A DNA stretch of 64,000 nucleotides from Rehmannia glutinosa (lineage: Eukaryota; Streptophyta; Magnoliopsida; Lamiales; Orobanchaceae). A program made the position numbers and the translations under genes. The stretch is from contig CM071928.1 of assembly GCA_016081115.2 (NCBI GenBank), positions 59,279,950-59,343,949 of the forward strand. The letters are read 5' to 3'. Below the pieces are notes generated by a model. It did not search any database. It had not been told where the DNA came from and worked only from the letters and a program-made list of their open reading frames with translations. Below are positions 11,105 through 23,118 of the stretch, piece by piece. The first letter of the stretch is position 1; the number at the start of each line of letters is the position of its first letter.

Positions 11105-13465
11105 CTAAGGCACGAAGCCAAATAATCTACCTACGAATTCATGAAAAAACTTATAAATGAAAAAGGAGCAAAGAGCACCAAGACTAAAGAAGAGGCGGAA
11201 TTTCAAAAGACCACCTGGAGGCAACTTCTCACGCGTCCGGAGGAGGTGAGCCACGAACATTGGGGGCCTCGGCAAAGTTCGGACGGAGAGCATCGAGATC
11301 AACCTCCAAAAGGGCCAAATCTTCTTCAAGGTGAGCAACGATCCGCCCGGCCTTAACCGAATCAAGAATTTCTTTGAGGTTGGTCGCATGGCCGCGAGTT
11401 AACATGAATGCATACTCCTCGAGAGTCCTTATAAGCTTCAACGTCACGTATGCGAGCTTCCTCAACTTGCCGATGAGTAGCCTCTTCGGCCTCTCTGCGC
11501 ACATCGGCTGACGCCTCTCCATTTCCTCGGCCGGGCAACGACAAAGACGCGTTCAAGCTCGGCAACCTTAGCCTAAGCTCCTCTTGACCTGCGGCCCAGA
11601 TCTCGCTCTGCCTCGGCCCCGCGCCAGCCTTCTTTCTCGAGTTGGCCCGAGCCGTAGCTTCATCTGCCTGGTCTTTAACAATTCTTGTACCCGCTTGAAG
11701 GGTAGCATAGGCCTCTCTGCAGTCGCCATGCCGCCTTTCCCGGATCGGCGTATTTTTCTCCACTCGCGAGTACCCCCATTGCATGCCATAGGAGCCCAAT
11801 GATTCGCCCAGACATTCCCATGGCGTACTGAATTTGTTCCTCAAAGCCAGTCTCCGAGCAGAATTGCTCGATGCCTTTTGTCCAGGCACGAGCTGGGACA
11901 CTCATTGCGGCCCGACCCGCCTCCGGTAAAACTCTCGACTGCTCCTCCGTCGGCGTGGCGCATCGAACAAACTCCACAAACCATTGAGGGCGTATTCCAA
12001 CCATTCCCTCGCAGTACTCGTCCCTCACCCGACTTGGAGGGATGAAGTGACCCTCCCGGCCGAGGTCGTCCGAGAAAGTTCGCGGACCCCCCTTCTGGGC
12101 CTGTTCGGATTCTCCGGCGCCGTCGACCAGCTCCTTCATCTGCCCGGGCTCCTCGATCACAATCCCTCCTCTTCTCCTTTGAAGGGAAGGTTCCATTGCC
12201 TCGAGACACTCCATCGGTGGGGCGTTTGTCGGCCCGAATATCGCTTTCGAGCCACCTCCGCATCTGCGGGTTGGTCGGCGATCGCTGAGTCGCGACGCGC
12301 CGTGTTCCTCACGCTGCGAAGCGTGCACGCAAATCCAAGCCACGCCCTACAAAAAGCAACCACCGTTAAAAGGTCAAAAGAAAAGCAGAAAACATTTCGA
12401 AAGGAAGAGAGTGTAAGAAATACTATGCTTACCTCGAACGGCGGCCGCACTCGGCGACTCAGAGTCCACGTTTGCCCTGTGGGCACGGGCGATCTGCCCA
12501 GGGGCGGCGCTGCGGAGATGGCGCGGCTCGCTCTGTTCGAACCGGCCGCTCTCCCGGAGAGTGGGGCCGTACTTTTTCATTTCCGGGAGGATTCTGCTGA
12601 GCTCTCTCCCGGCCTCCTCCTCCCGCTCTGCCGTCTCGTCCCGAGCCGCCCCTCGGCCCCGAGGTCGGCGGGCGAGCAGGCCTCAAGCCGGCTACGGCCA
12701 AGTTGGCCTCGTGAGCCATCTCTCAATCCGCCTTTGTCCCGATGCCCCGGCCGGATGTTTTCGACGCCGAATAAAGGTGGCCGACAGAGCCCTTTGATGC
12801 CCGTTCTCTATAAAGGTAAAAAGACGAAAAACAAAGCAAAGTCAATCACAAAAGGAAACAATAAACAGCAAAAAAGCGAGAAAAAGGAGAAAAGATACTT
12901 ACGTAACCAAAAACAAAATTTGATGGAGGATGAAGAAGCAGTTTTCCTTGCTCCATCCTCCACGCGAGCTTGCCACTCGCCGCTCACCCAGCCACTTATC
13001 TTTCCACTCCTTCAAAGATGAAGGAGACCTTCCACTAGCCGTCCGGATACCCCTCAGGGCTGTACGTAATACCACCCGGACGGTGACCCCGAGATGAAGG
13101 AGTCGCTCGCCGATAAAGAGCTCGTTCATCTCTTTGAATTTGGGGCGAGGATATTTTCTAGGTGGAACATCACCGGAGGCCGATGATCTACCCCAAGAAA
13201 TAGGGTGCACCTGGGTCGGATGCATACCCCACTTGCAAAACCACCGCGTGAGAAAGCCGGCGATGGAAATCGCAATCCATATAGGAGTGGCGACAAATAT
13301 GGCCAAGCAACCCGCTGGTGGGTGCTGAGGACCTCTGTGCCATCCGGTACCCAAAAATTGATGCCACTTGAATACGATACCTCCGCCGGAGCTCTTCCGC
13401 CTCCGGATCATCGGCATGTTAGGGATATCGTTTATATCACACGGCGTCCACTCGAGGCTCGACAC
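11105..13465 (-). pseudogene. Antisense ORF of the Tat element, apparently two introns
   Basis: On the minus strand, an open exon runs from 13,465 to 12,903 and meets a strong donor (TTAC|GTAAGTATC). An acceptor at about 12,808 (CCTTTATAG) opens exon 2, whose donor is GAG|GTAAGC at 12,432. An acceptor TTTTTGTAG at 12,347 opens exon 3, which continues with shifts to about 11,105. Introns are about 95 and 86 bp. Exon 1 holds ATPIWIAISIAGFLTRWFCK and LKEWKDKWLGE, reminiscent of the gypsy-associated Transposase_28-type proteins. Exon 3 is charged and helix-prone. Antisense genes in this position are known in some Tat-group elements, such as maize Grande. Translation may start upstream near 13,600 at a MDPSEPERDN-like start, which is now frameshifted. 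Confidence 0.6.
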
Positions 13466-14391
13466 GAAGGCGGGGCCTCACTCCTTGCCGGCGTCGCCAT
13501 TATGATGGCCCATGGGCACTGAGGTCTCTCCGGCCTCGAATCTCCGGAGGGTTCGTCTACCCACTCCACGTTATCACGCTCCGGCTCCGATGGGTCCATA
13601 TTCTCTTCTTCCTAATCTTGCCTAAGATCGGCACTCGGGATCCTTCGTCGGAACTCTCTCGTGCCGGTCGGTGATACACTTCCTTCTCTAAAAACGGTCA
13701 CCGGCGCGGATCAAAAATAGTATCGTCCGCTCTAAAGACGTTCCACCTCGAGAAGAATCGGAGAAGATATCTGAATGATGCTCGGACTATAAGGCGGAGA
13801 TGGCCGTCTTTGGTGAGAAATAAACGAGAAGGTTCGGAGGGGGATCTTCGATTTCAACCTCTACGCTATAACTACGACTCTACTATCCTCAAAAGAAGAC
13901 ATTTTATAGGTAAAAGGAGAATATTTCAAAACATACCTAAGTTTGAAGTCTCGAACTTTGGAAGCCGACCAAAATTTACTCGGTTTCAATCGATCTAGCT
14001 CGAAAGGATAATGGATGCGAAAGTGAATAATGGAGGGAAAAGAGATATTTATAGATGGAGTTCCCTCGATAAACGAAATGTTTATTCGAAAAGACGCGCT
14101 TTTCAACCTCAAAAGCCGTCGAAAATGTCGAAAACGTTACGTCCCCACGGCCACGATAGAATCGATATGCCTTTTCAATTCTCGCAAGCGTGCGTGGTCC
14201 AACCACAAGATGCCACGTGTCTGTCATTATGGCACCACAATTAATGCGCCGCTACGGGCATTAATCACTACGCGACAGTTCAGGAATGAACAAAACCTTT
14301 GAGAATTCCGTTTCCCCATTAAATGTTTATCATTAGCATTAAAGTTTAACTCCGACTTGAAATTCTTTTCTCGGAATTAAACTTGGGGCAC

Positions 14392-15036
14392 TGATGACGC
14401 CTTGAGCCGAGCCGAAGAAATTAATCCACGCCATCGGCTAGCACACATCCGTGGAGGGCCTACAGTGTGACGCTCGATAACGGTCTTGGGTGACATGTCA
14501 TGAATTAGGCTCGCCCGCTCACGAGCCCAACCACAAAGATGACCGCTAAGCCCCCACCCCGAGCCCAAATTTCGGCGGAAACGCATGCATGCGATGATTC
14601 ATAAAAATAATCATTTGCCCATTCTTGCCCATGCTTAGTGTTTTATTGGTATCGAGAATCTGCATGTCGAAAAGTTATAGAGAGGAGTCACCAAGTGGCA
14701 AGAGTTGGGTGACATGCACGATTAGAGAGGACATGTGTCCTTTTTTAATTATTTTACTTGATTAGTAATTGATTAGTGCAAAGATGATTGAAAACCCACT
14801 TACTCAAGAGGGTATAAAAATCCTCATTTTAAGAGGAAAAAGGGAGAAAAAATACGAGAGAAAAAGGACCTCAAAACGTGAGTTTGTAAGAAAGACCGAC
14901 CCCAATAATCCTGGCAGGCATTACGTTTAAAAGCGAGAATTAGCCATAAATAAACGCCAGTATTACGCATACTTATTTTTCCACGTGTTAAATTTCTTAT
15001 ATATTTTGTTTTTGTTGGCCAAAACGCACGTCAACA
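14392..15036 (+). repeat. 3' LTR of the Tat element
   Basis: It starts TGATGACGCCTTGAGCCGAG and ends GCACGTCAACA, about 645 bp. The bases just before it, AACTTGGGGCAC, are a plausible polypurine tract. Differences from the 5' LTR are mostly 1-5-base indels in GC-rich words rather than simple substitutions. Confidence 0.9.
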
Positions 15037-16061
15037 CAAAGATATTGATATTTTAGATCCCTACTTTAATTTACTTCCTTATTTAGACCTTCGACGTGTA
15101 AACAAATTTTGGCTTGAGAAAAATGTAATTGGAGATATCATTCCAACTGGCCTGACATGTTTATTTTGTGGGTCGCCTTGAACAACAGAAATCATCTATA
15201 AAAATATGACCTCAAATGTCAAACTAATTAGACCCTGATCTTAAAAAAAGGTAATCATTTACCCAAATCAATATTTATTTTATTCTAAAAAAATCAACAT
15301 TTATTTAGAATTAGGCTATGTGTTGATTTTATCAATTTATAAAAGCATTGGGTCATAGATATCACAATGAAGTTCTATACTTCAATTATTGATTCGCTTC
15401 ATGTATAAATTTTAGAGTTAGTTACATATATTGTCATAGGTGTCTTTAAGAACATATAGAAAAGAGGCCACAAATTTTAATGTCCAATTAGTTAATTACC
15501 ACCACCATACTCTTTGAGTGATATATACATATACATAAGCACAAAAATTCAAGACTAAAAGTATATGATATAACTATAAATATTGAAATTATTGGATGGA
15601 ACCAACTACAACACTCCCCACCTGTGGAAGCAGCATTGGGATGGATCCACTTGATTTGTGTAATAGTGCTGTCACACATCCTTAAGGAAAAAAATAAAAA
15701 AATAGAAACAAAAGAAGGAGAAAGAAAAATGAAAAAAGAAAAAAAGGGGCCATGGGGCATGTGGATGCATTCCTGTACACATGCGTGGTCTTCAAATCTC
15801 TTATACACATTTACTTCAGTTTTTGTTAAAAGTTTCCAATGGGCATAAACAAACAAACACATATAATTGGTAAATATAGACAAAAATACTTGTTTATCAT
15901 AGTTGCTTGGCTGTGCTAGTATGTGACTGGCCTTTATAAACCTTGAAGATGATTAGATGAATATGTTTAGTTTGTTGCTTATTTCTCTATGTTAGAAACT
16001 TGGGATGCAGATTTGTACTTTAATGCAACGAACAATTAACAGTATTCTGCAATAGTCTTAC
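15037..16061. other. No recognised gene; AT-rich DNA
   Basis: Open frames here (for example 15,488-15,883, minus) have no recognisable domain and are low-complexity. I see no repeat structure or RNA gene. Confidence 0.5.
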
Positions 16062-17284
16062 TGTAGACACCAAATTTTTTTGTCAAATTGTCAATTAGTT
16101 TTTAATCTTGACAATTAAGAAAAGATCTTGCTATTAAGGAAGTGATTTACCAATTGTTTGGTAAATAAATCAAGTCAATTCAAACAAAATCACAATCTTG
16201 TGATTATCACAAGGTATGCCCATGGACCATGACTGATCAATCAAACCGCGAATCTCCACCACACGCCTGTAAATAAAGGTCCTCTTACACAAAAAAATTA
16301 CAAGTTGGAGAGAAGGAACCCAAACAAGAAAGACGTGAAATTCTCTCAACTTAAGAAGTTCAAATTCAAGGAGGACCACACATATTTTTGATTCAATAAA
16401 ATATTATTTGTATTAATTTTTCTTGTTTGTTAATTTACAGACACGAAAATTGTGTTACACTTACATGATAACTATTATCAAAGGAACAAACATGAATGTA
16501 ATGTGTTAAAAACTATGAATTATATATACGTGTACACCTATGTGTGCTCGAAAACATACATAAGTATTCGTTTGCTACCATAAACAAAGAAATTGCAATT
16601 AATACCAATACATTTTTTAGTAACGACTTTTACCTTAATCAAACACGTTCTTGCAATGATAATTTCTTTCACCAAAACGAGTTGAGCATTTCTATTGTGT
16701 CCAAGAATGATGCAATATCCTATAAAGTGATTCTCTATTAAGAAGGGGCAATAAGAATAGGTTGAAAAAGATGTTGGAAATATTATAGATATTTCCTGAA
16801 TGAAATTATCGCCGAAAAGATTGTTCATTTGGAACTATTCGGATTGAAAAGGTTAATCCAATAGTTGTGTTGTTTTAAATATGAAACCAATGGGCGTGTC
16901 TGTTCAATAAATGGATATGTTTGTTCAAAAAATTGTGTTTTCACTTGTGACTTTTGGTAATCTATATATATCCTAAGAATCTGCAGATTTTGATAAGCAT
17001 TTTGCATACATTCATCAAAGATATTTTCACAAAATTTTTCCAATAAAAAGGAGAGTACAAAACATTCGAAGTTCGTCCGTATCTTGTTGTTTGGAGTGCT
17101 ACTACAAAAGAAGATGAGACCGTTGTATCTTGGGAGGCGTTTGCTTTCAACCGTGGGCACCGAAGCGGCCATTAAAGACATAAAACTCTAGCCTCGGTCT
17201 AATTTTCTCGCATTTTCTATAATTTCATTTTCTTAATGCAAGTAAGTTTTCCCTAAATATAATATCGCAAATAAATCCCCAACA
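16062..17284 (+). mobile_element. LTR-like remnant
   Basis: The segment starts TGTAGACACCAAATTTTTTT, a start common in plant LTRs, and ends AAATCCCCAACA. A GTTGTATCTTGGGAGGCG block near 17,120 resembles leader/LTR sequence of plant copia elements. The 5-bp flanks (CTTAC left, AAAGA right) do not match, so it is not a clean solo LTR and the limits may be wrong. Confidence 0.35.
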
Positions 17285-18048
17285 AAAGATTGTGAAAGAA
17301 CCAACTTTTCATTCACATGGCATTGGAGAATGTATATATGTTTGATGAAGCCATTGTAAAAGAAGTTGTCCCAAATTATGCCCAAGGCTAGGTTCAATGC
17401 CATTTTGGCTAATGTCAGGGTTAAAAAGTAGCCAACACAAGTGCACGTTTGTGGGGCTAACTAGGTAGCTGACCCTTGACGCAATTTGCTGAGCTTGCCA
17501 TAGTGCTATTTTCACTCATCTACTGTTTTGAATGTGGGGTGGGGGGCACCCTTCTGACTTTGTCCTGTATTTTGTAATTTCTATTGTTTCAAAATTAATT
17601 AATGATGTACTTACATGCCCACAAAAATATTAGGACTGTTGAAAATTCTCTTTACCAAATCCTATATAGTTGGCTTTTTTTCTTTTCTCTTGTTTTTTAA
17701 TTTAGTTGTTTTTTCTCTTTTTTTCTTTTTACGATAGTTATGGAATCTCCCTCGTGGGAGTCTATGTTCCTTAATAATTGGAATTTCGTCCTCTTAATAA
17801 AGAGTGTTTTGTCCCACATAGTGGGATATTGTTCAAAAGATTTTGTCTTTGTGACGTTTCTCATTATTGTGGACGTTTTGTATAGAAGATTTTGATGATC
17901 CATCAAGATTAGTGACATATGTACGTTCGTGATTTGTCTATTTAAAATCTATTTCCATGTTAATACTATTACATATTCAGTTCATATTATTGTTATGTTT
18001 ATTTAACTAATAATATAATTTAAATTGATAATTAAATAATATACATGA
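17285..18048. other. No recognised gene
   Basis: AT-rich, with a pyrimidine-rich patch near 17,660-17,730. Nothing coding or structured that I can support. Confidence 0.5.
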
Positions 18049-18802
18049 TGCTGCTTTTTAGGGCAGATCACTCCAAAGCTAAGATTTCTGACAAAGTTCT
18101 TCTTCCCAATAGGGAAGTCTTCAAGTCTTCTTTTCCGTGAGCTGGAAGTTCTTCAGACGGGAACTTACCTGCACACACGCAAATGTTAGAGGGCCCCGGG
18201 GTTATCCCAGGGAAGCCCTCCGACGCTCAAGTCAGCACAATGATCGAGAGAGAATAAGACGGTAATCGAATACTGAATTAAATGCGCCAAAGTAATTATG
18301 AGTGAATGTACTTACAAATGAAGAGGAGAGAGCTTTTTATATCTGTGTAGTGCGCCTTGTGGGCCGCGTAGGAGAAATCGGTCTATGGCCCAGTCCCCGG
18401 ACTCATTTGGGCCGGGTTATTTCATTAAAAGAAGGTCTCATGTAGAACCGTCTTACGGATCCGGATCACTTAATTGTGCCTCCAAGGGCCCAAACCCATA
18501 TGTCCAACTTGGGATATATTAAGTGTGCAAACTTATCCTCATTTTCCTATGTGGGATGGAGCATCTCTCCTTCCCCACATTTTCCATTTTCCATACCATT
18601 TATTTGTATTAAGTGACTAACTTCTAGCATTAATTTCTCATTCACCCGGAATCGGTTTTGAGAAATTCCAAATGCTATTCTCATCTACTCTCTTAGTAGA
18701 ATTTTTACAAATAATTTAATTCTATTTTCCACTAATGGAAACCACTTAATTATTTGGTCAAAATCGGTCAACATCCATTTTCTCAAAGACCAAATTCCAA
18801 CA
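18049..18802 (-). mobile_element. Solo-LTR-like element, minus orientation
   Basis: Read on the minus strand it starts TGTTGGAATTTGGTC and ends TAAAAAGCAGCA. It contains GATATAAAAAGC as a TATA box (about 18,335-18,350) and later CTGACTTGAGCGTCGGAGGG with a GGGATAACCCCGGGG block, a word widely found in plant LTRs. No internal retroelement sequence is attached. Flanking pentamers do not match clearly, so it could be a truncated element instead of a recombinational solo LTR. Confidence 0.55.
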
Positions 18803-20070
18803 GTCATATGAGTTTTTGCCTTTCATCAATAGTTCATTGGGTAATTAATATTAAATCAATATATAAATCAAATTATATTTTAAATTATTAAATGACGTTT
18901 CTTGCCCCAACAATACATAAGCAAATTAAACAAGTAATAATGAACTTAAATGAAAAGGCAGAGACATGACATTCAATTTAATAAAATACAAACAAAAATA
19001 TCACACATTAATAGTTTTCATTTTCTGAATTGGTATATTTTATCTCACAGATGATCAATTCTCGAATTTCTCTGCAATGTGGTTAATTATCTTGTTTTTT
19101 ATGTGGTTAGTTATCTTGTTTTGTATCCTTTATTTATTTATGACATATTATTAGGAATATATTTAAAATAATATGAATGTTTGATGTAAATAACTAAATT
19201 ATGTTAAAAATATTATGTGCATATTAGACATGAAAGGAGTATCTTTGTTGAAAAATTTATAATCGCGGTTAAATTGGAATTCCTAAAATAATTATAAAAT
19301 AAAAAATAATTACCTTTTTTTTGTGGAAAAATAGCTATGTGAATAGTGTTGCTGCACACTGTTCATGACTCGAAATACCTCCGTATATGGGATCAAATTG
19401 CTCCCCGGGGCATATACGAGCTGGTGAAGATTTGGTGGGAACTCATACTGAATAGCATCCGTGTGGGTTCGATTCGGGGAGAGATCGTTATTAGTAGATT
19501 GGGGGGTCGAACATAATTGTTCTCTTTACCTGGGAGGATCTCGTTGTACATCGCCAGACCCGCCGAACACGGCCGATGCGTGCACATCCCGCGGTTTACC
19601 TTGGCGGCAACAATGAGGAGCCGGAGCTGTTGTCCTCAGGCATGGTCAAGCCTGGAAGCTGAGTTATCAAAAAAAAAAGATTGGAGGATAAATTACCGCT
19701 CATCGTTTGATATGCTTTTGGAGAAAAAATCATTAAGAAAGATGGTTTTCTTATTTTAAACTAGGAAAATTAATGCAGTTAGAAGCCTAACGAGAACAAC
19801 AAATAACACAAATACTACCGTTGATTCACAAAACTACCGGAAGTATTGAACAAAGCAATAGAATTCTCAAAGAATGTGTATTGCTTGGAGAAGAGATAAC
19901 TCTCAAAATTTAATAATATTCAATCTTCCTAAAAATAATAGTAAAACAATTATTTATACGACCAAACTAAAAGTCCTAACTTAATTAGAAAGGGGATGAC
20001 TTTTTTATGTAGTGTGATATTGTAGGGAGAGATATCAATATATATCTCAATCTCATATCCCAGTTAAAGT
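18803..20070. other. Intergenic DNA with an unassigned GC-richer patch (19,390-19,680)
   Basis: Most of this is AT-rich. The patch at 19,390-19,680 stands out. On the minus strand it has two donor-like sites (CCAAG|GTAAAC and CCCAG|GTAAAG) and a short open run, EFPPNLHQLVYAPGSNLIPY, near 19,380-19,445. It could be a captured exon fragment of a host gene. I do not recognise the family. Confidence 0.3.
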
Positions 20071-20260
20071 CCTGATGGTAGGGATGGCAAAATGACCCGC
20101 CCCGTGGGTACCCGTCCCGCCCCGTCCCGTGCTATTTTTTTAAATCTATTTAATGTATATTTTACATGTATATTATATAAAAAAATATAGTTTTATGTAT
20201 TTAATATTATATTTAACATATATAATGATATATTTTATAAAAAAGATATGTATGTATAGG

Positions 20261-20482
20261 GGGAGGATCAAGTGAGACCATGTCTCTAGGTGAGACACAA
20301 TGGACTAATCTCAACCATTCCCCACTATTAATCAATGGGTATGATTTAATGGATAAAAAATATATTAAAATATTAATTTAATCAATATAAGGGTAGTAGG
20401 GTAAAATAACATAACAAGTTCGTTACAAAAATGGAATCAAATCTCTTTCTCTCTCATACATCTCCCAATTTCCCAATCTCAC

Positions 20483-20526
<44 letters not shown>

Positions 20527-21316
20527 CCTCCATTAACGCAAATAAAGAAAACTGTGAAGAACTCGAAAATTATAGTTCATGAAAATTTCAGAGAAAAAAC
20601 AAGAAAAATCGATACAATATTACAGAGAAATAACGATCGAACAGTGAGTTCGAAAACTAAATATGCAACAAAATCCAACTAAATATGCATTATTTGAAAA
20701 CCATCTATGCAGTGTAAAAAAACTAATATGTAGTACAGTATATCCAACTATGCAAGACATCATAAACTATGCAACAAAATCAACTAATTATTTATTATCT
20801 AGAAATTATCTATGCATTGTGGAATAATTAAATATGCAGTACATTATGTAATATCCCATTTTTATAATTTCCAAAAGCAACATCCCATTTTCATAACTAA
20901 ATATACATTATATCGAACCTATTTATGCGAAGTAGTATATAATATGCAAAGACATTATATTCAATTATGTCTTGTTTTCCTAAAATAGTGTCAACAAATA
21001 ACTAAATATGCATTATTTGATGTCTAATTATGCAAAGAGAAGAACTCTAATTATGTTGTAAAATAAAAATATTTGAAAAAAAAACAGTTCCTTAAATTCC
21101 GCCACAAAATCCTAGCTTTCAATATTAGCCCATAAAATCTGCTTTGGGACCACTAATTTGAATTATAAAATTACAATCTTACCCTTAAAAGCAGTGAAAA
21201 TTAGGAAATAATTAAAAAAACTGAATTAATCACATCCCTTCATTTTTTAAGATCAATGGGTAAGATGAGTCCACACTGTCTCACCTAGAGAGGGTGGTCT
21301 CATTTGAACCAAATCC
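20261..21316. mobile_element. MULE-type element nested in the hAT-type element
   Basis: The left end GGGGAGGATCAAGTGAGACC and the right end (reverse complement AGGATTTGGTTCAAATGAGACC without its last two bases) are imperfect inverted repeats. Each has an inner copy of CTAGGTGAGAC. Flanks share a GTATAG-type word (TATGTATAG left, TATGTGTATAG right), a possible 9-11-bp duplication with a change. The interior has a (CT)n run at 20,484-20,523 and several ACTATGCAACAAAATC-like short repeats, but no transposase. Confidence 0.75.
20484..20523. repeat. (CT)20 microsatellite
   Basis: A pure CT dinucleotide run inside the MULE-type element. Confidence 0.95.
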
Positions 21317-21478
21317 TATGTGTATAGTATAAAATATAATATTAAAAATTGTTAAATATATAAAATATAAGATAAAAAAAAATCAACACGGGGCGACCCG
21401 CCCCGCCCCGTGGAGGGGACGAGACGGGTCTGGGTATTGAGATATCCGCCCCTCCCCATTGTCATCCCTACCTGATGG

Positions 21479-23118
21479 GAGAAGTTACTAGAAAAACCTC
21501 ATCTAAATAGGACTCCCTATTATCTAAAATATGGATGCGACCTGATTGCACCCTATCATGCATATTTGACTCGACCCATCCGAATCATATCCTCATAATT
21601 CTCATCTCACGTCTTCTTTCATACATGAAATAAGGTGTGTGACCAAGCGAGAAAGTATAGGTGATGAGAGTTATATTAAGTCATCACCAAACTAACATAA
21701 TTCTACAACTCAATAACTCGCTATGTACCCCAAACCAAGTGGTCGCACCCACTCAAGCATCTTTTGATCCTTCAATGAAATAAATAGAGTATGCTCGACT
21801 CACTCAAATATATTTCTATATTCATGAATAGTCAAGCCCATTTTGACATAGTCGCCCGGGCTATGAATCATAGAACATAAGTGTGTTACCAACTTAATTC
21901 TTTCTCGGCCCCACATGCCAATTAGCTTGGTCTTGACAATTTCCTGACATGCTCTCGACGCTGCCAAATCACACATAGCCATTGGATACATGCTAAAGTA
22001 GCGTCATCAAGCTTACACCTTATGACATGGTTCAAAGTCCCAAAGGGTACAAGAAAATAATATGGGCTCACACAGTGATGAAACAGGGACCCATTTAGTC
22101 ACTTTCCTATAGGCAGTAGCCTCAAAGCACATGTAGTATGAATACATGTTATGTGGAGCGCCCACTAAATTTAGGCATGCCACGCTCTAGACATCATACA
22201 AATCTTAGTCCAATCGCTATACAAGCGTCCGACCTGTGTATTACTCGTAGTTACTCCCAAAGTATCATACTATAGTTCGCACATTCGACTACAAACATGT
22301 TTTTATGAAGTTTGGACATACTTCATAATCGATCAACTCGGATCTCATCTTAACATCTAGCTAAGGCGACTATTAATTATACTTATTAACCTTCCTCGCT
22401 GCTCTAGCGCGAAGGCGATCATTCGCAAACCTCCGTGCGCGACACAATCTTTTAAGTTTCATCATGCTCGCTCTCTTAGCGCCAGGGTGATTGCCCGTGT
22501 GAGAGGGCCAATCAAAGCGTGGTGACAACTCACAAGTTCAGTACCAAAACACATAATGAGAATTCAACATATCTCATTAATCACAACATGTTCTCACAAG
22601 CCACATAATCAATTCTCTTAATCCCTAATGGCTCTCATGCCTTTGGAGCATATCTCCAAACAAAGGCTCATAAAAGGGATGACCGCCCACACCGCTCATA
22701 GAAGTATGTCTGAGAACAATATTAACTATGCGCAAAAATTCTTAAGTGAAGTATAACCTCAAGTTAGTATGTTTGTTCCACCAGCCATGTTTGGCTCCCA
22801 AACCATACACCAAAGTAGTTTTACTATTACAAAGACAACAAAATACATCATAGATGTGCACAATGCACATCATTTCAATATGCCAAATTTGCCTCTAGCA
22901 AATCATAGACCAATCTGTTAAGATATATAAGTATCCACATGTTGGCATCACAATAGCACATGGATCACTTCGATATCCACTCACCAATCACACTGCTAAG
23001 TACATGACTTGTTGGGTATGCACATAGTGCACATCAAACATTCGACAGTACTTACATAAACTAGCTAGCATTTCTTTTCTTCTTCCGGAGACATTGTTTC
23101 TTGACTAAGAATATGATA
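21479..23118. other. Unassigned, probably transposon-derived DNA
   Basis: No recognised domain on either strand. A segment near 21,497-21,555 recurs in direct orientation near 38,048-38,110. The patch 22,390-22,500 has repeated GCTCTAGCGC / GCTCTCTTAGCGC-like words and is less AT-rich. It may be part of an older LTR element into which the SIRE-type element inserted, but neither end could be fixed. Confidence 0.35.

Larger units (their letters stand above)
3468..15036 (+). mobile_element. Ty3/gypsy LTR retrotransposon, Tat group
   Basis: Two LTRs (3468-4103 and 14,392-15,036) with TG...CA ends enclose gag, protease, RT, RNase H, a second RNase H and integrase, in gypsy order. A second, archaeal-type RNase H after the first is a hallmark of the plant Tat group. 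So are an oversized 3' region with tandem repeats and an antisense ORF. The flanks CAAGA (left) and CAAAG (right) give only an imperfect 5-bp duplication. The LTRs differ by many small indels, and every coding domain has frameshifts or stops, so the copy is old and non-functional. Confidence 0.92.
20079..21470. mobile_element. hAT-type non-autonomous element, 8-bp TSD
   Basis: The ends are TAGGGATGGCA at 20,079 and TGTCATCCCTA ending at 21,470, an inverted pair. Both flanks carry the perfect 8-bp duplication CCTGATGG (20,071-20,078 and 21,471-21,478). GC-rich CCCGCCCCGTCCCG-type subterminal blocks sit just inside both ends. These are the marks of the common plant hAT-like MITE with TAGGGATGGCAA termini. 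Without the nested insertion it would be about 336 bp. Confidence 0.93.

Noticed and set aside
11984..13021. 345-codon + strand open frame
   Set aside because: It is the antisense shadow of the minus-strand ORF. That strand has the splice signals and the recognisable protein pattern.
16062..17284. Clean solo LTR
   Set aside because: Termini look right but the flanking pentamers CTTAC and AAAGA do not match, so it is listed only as LTR-like.
21479..23118. Possible endogenous pararetrovirus or LINE
   Set aside because: I found no RT, movement or coat-type motif on either strand, so there is no positive support.
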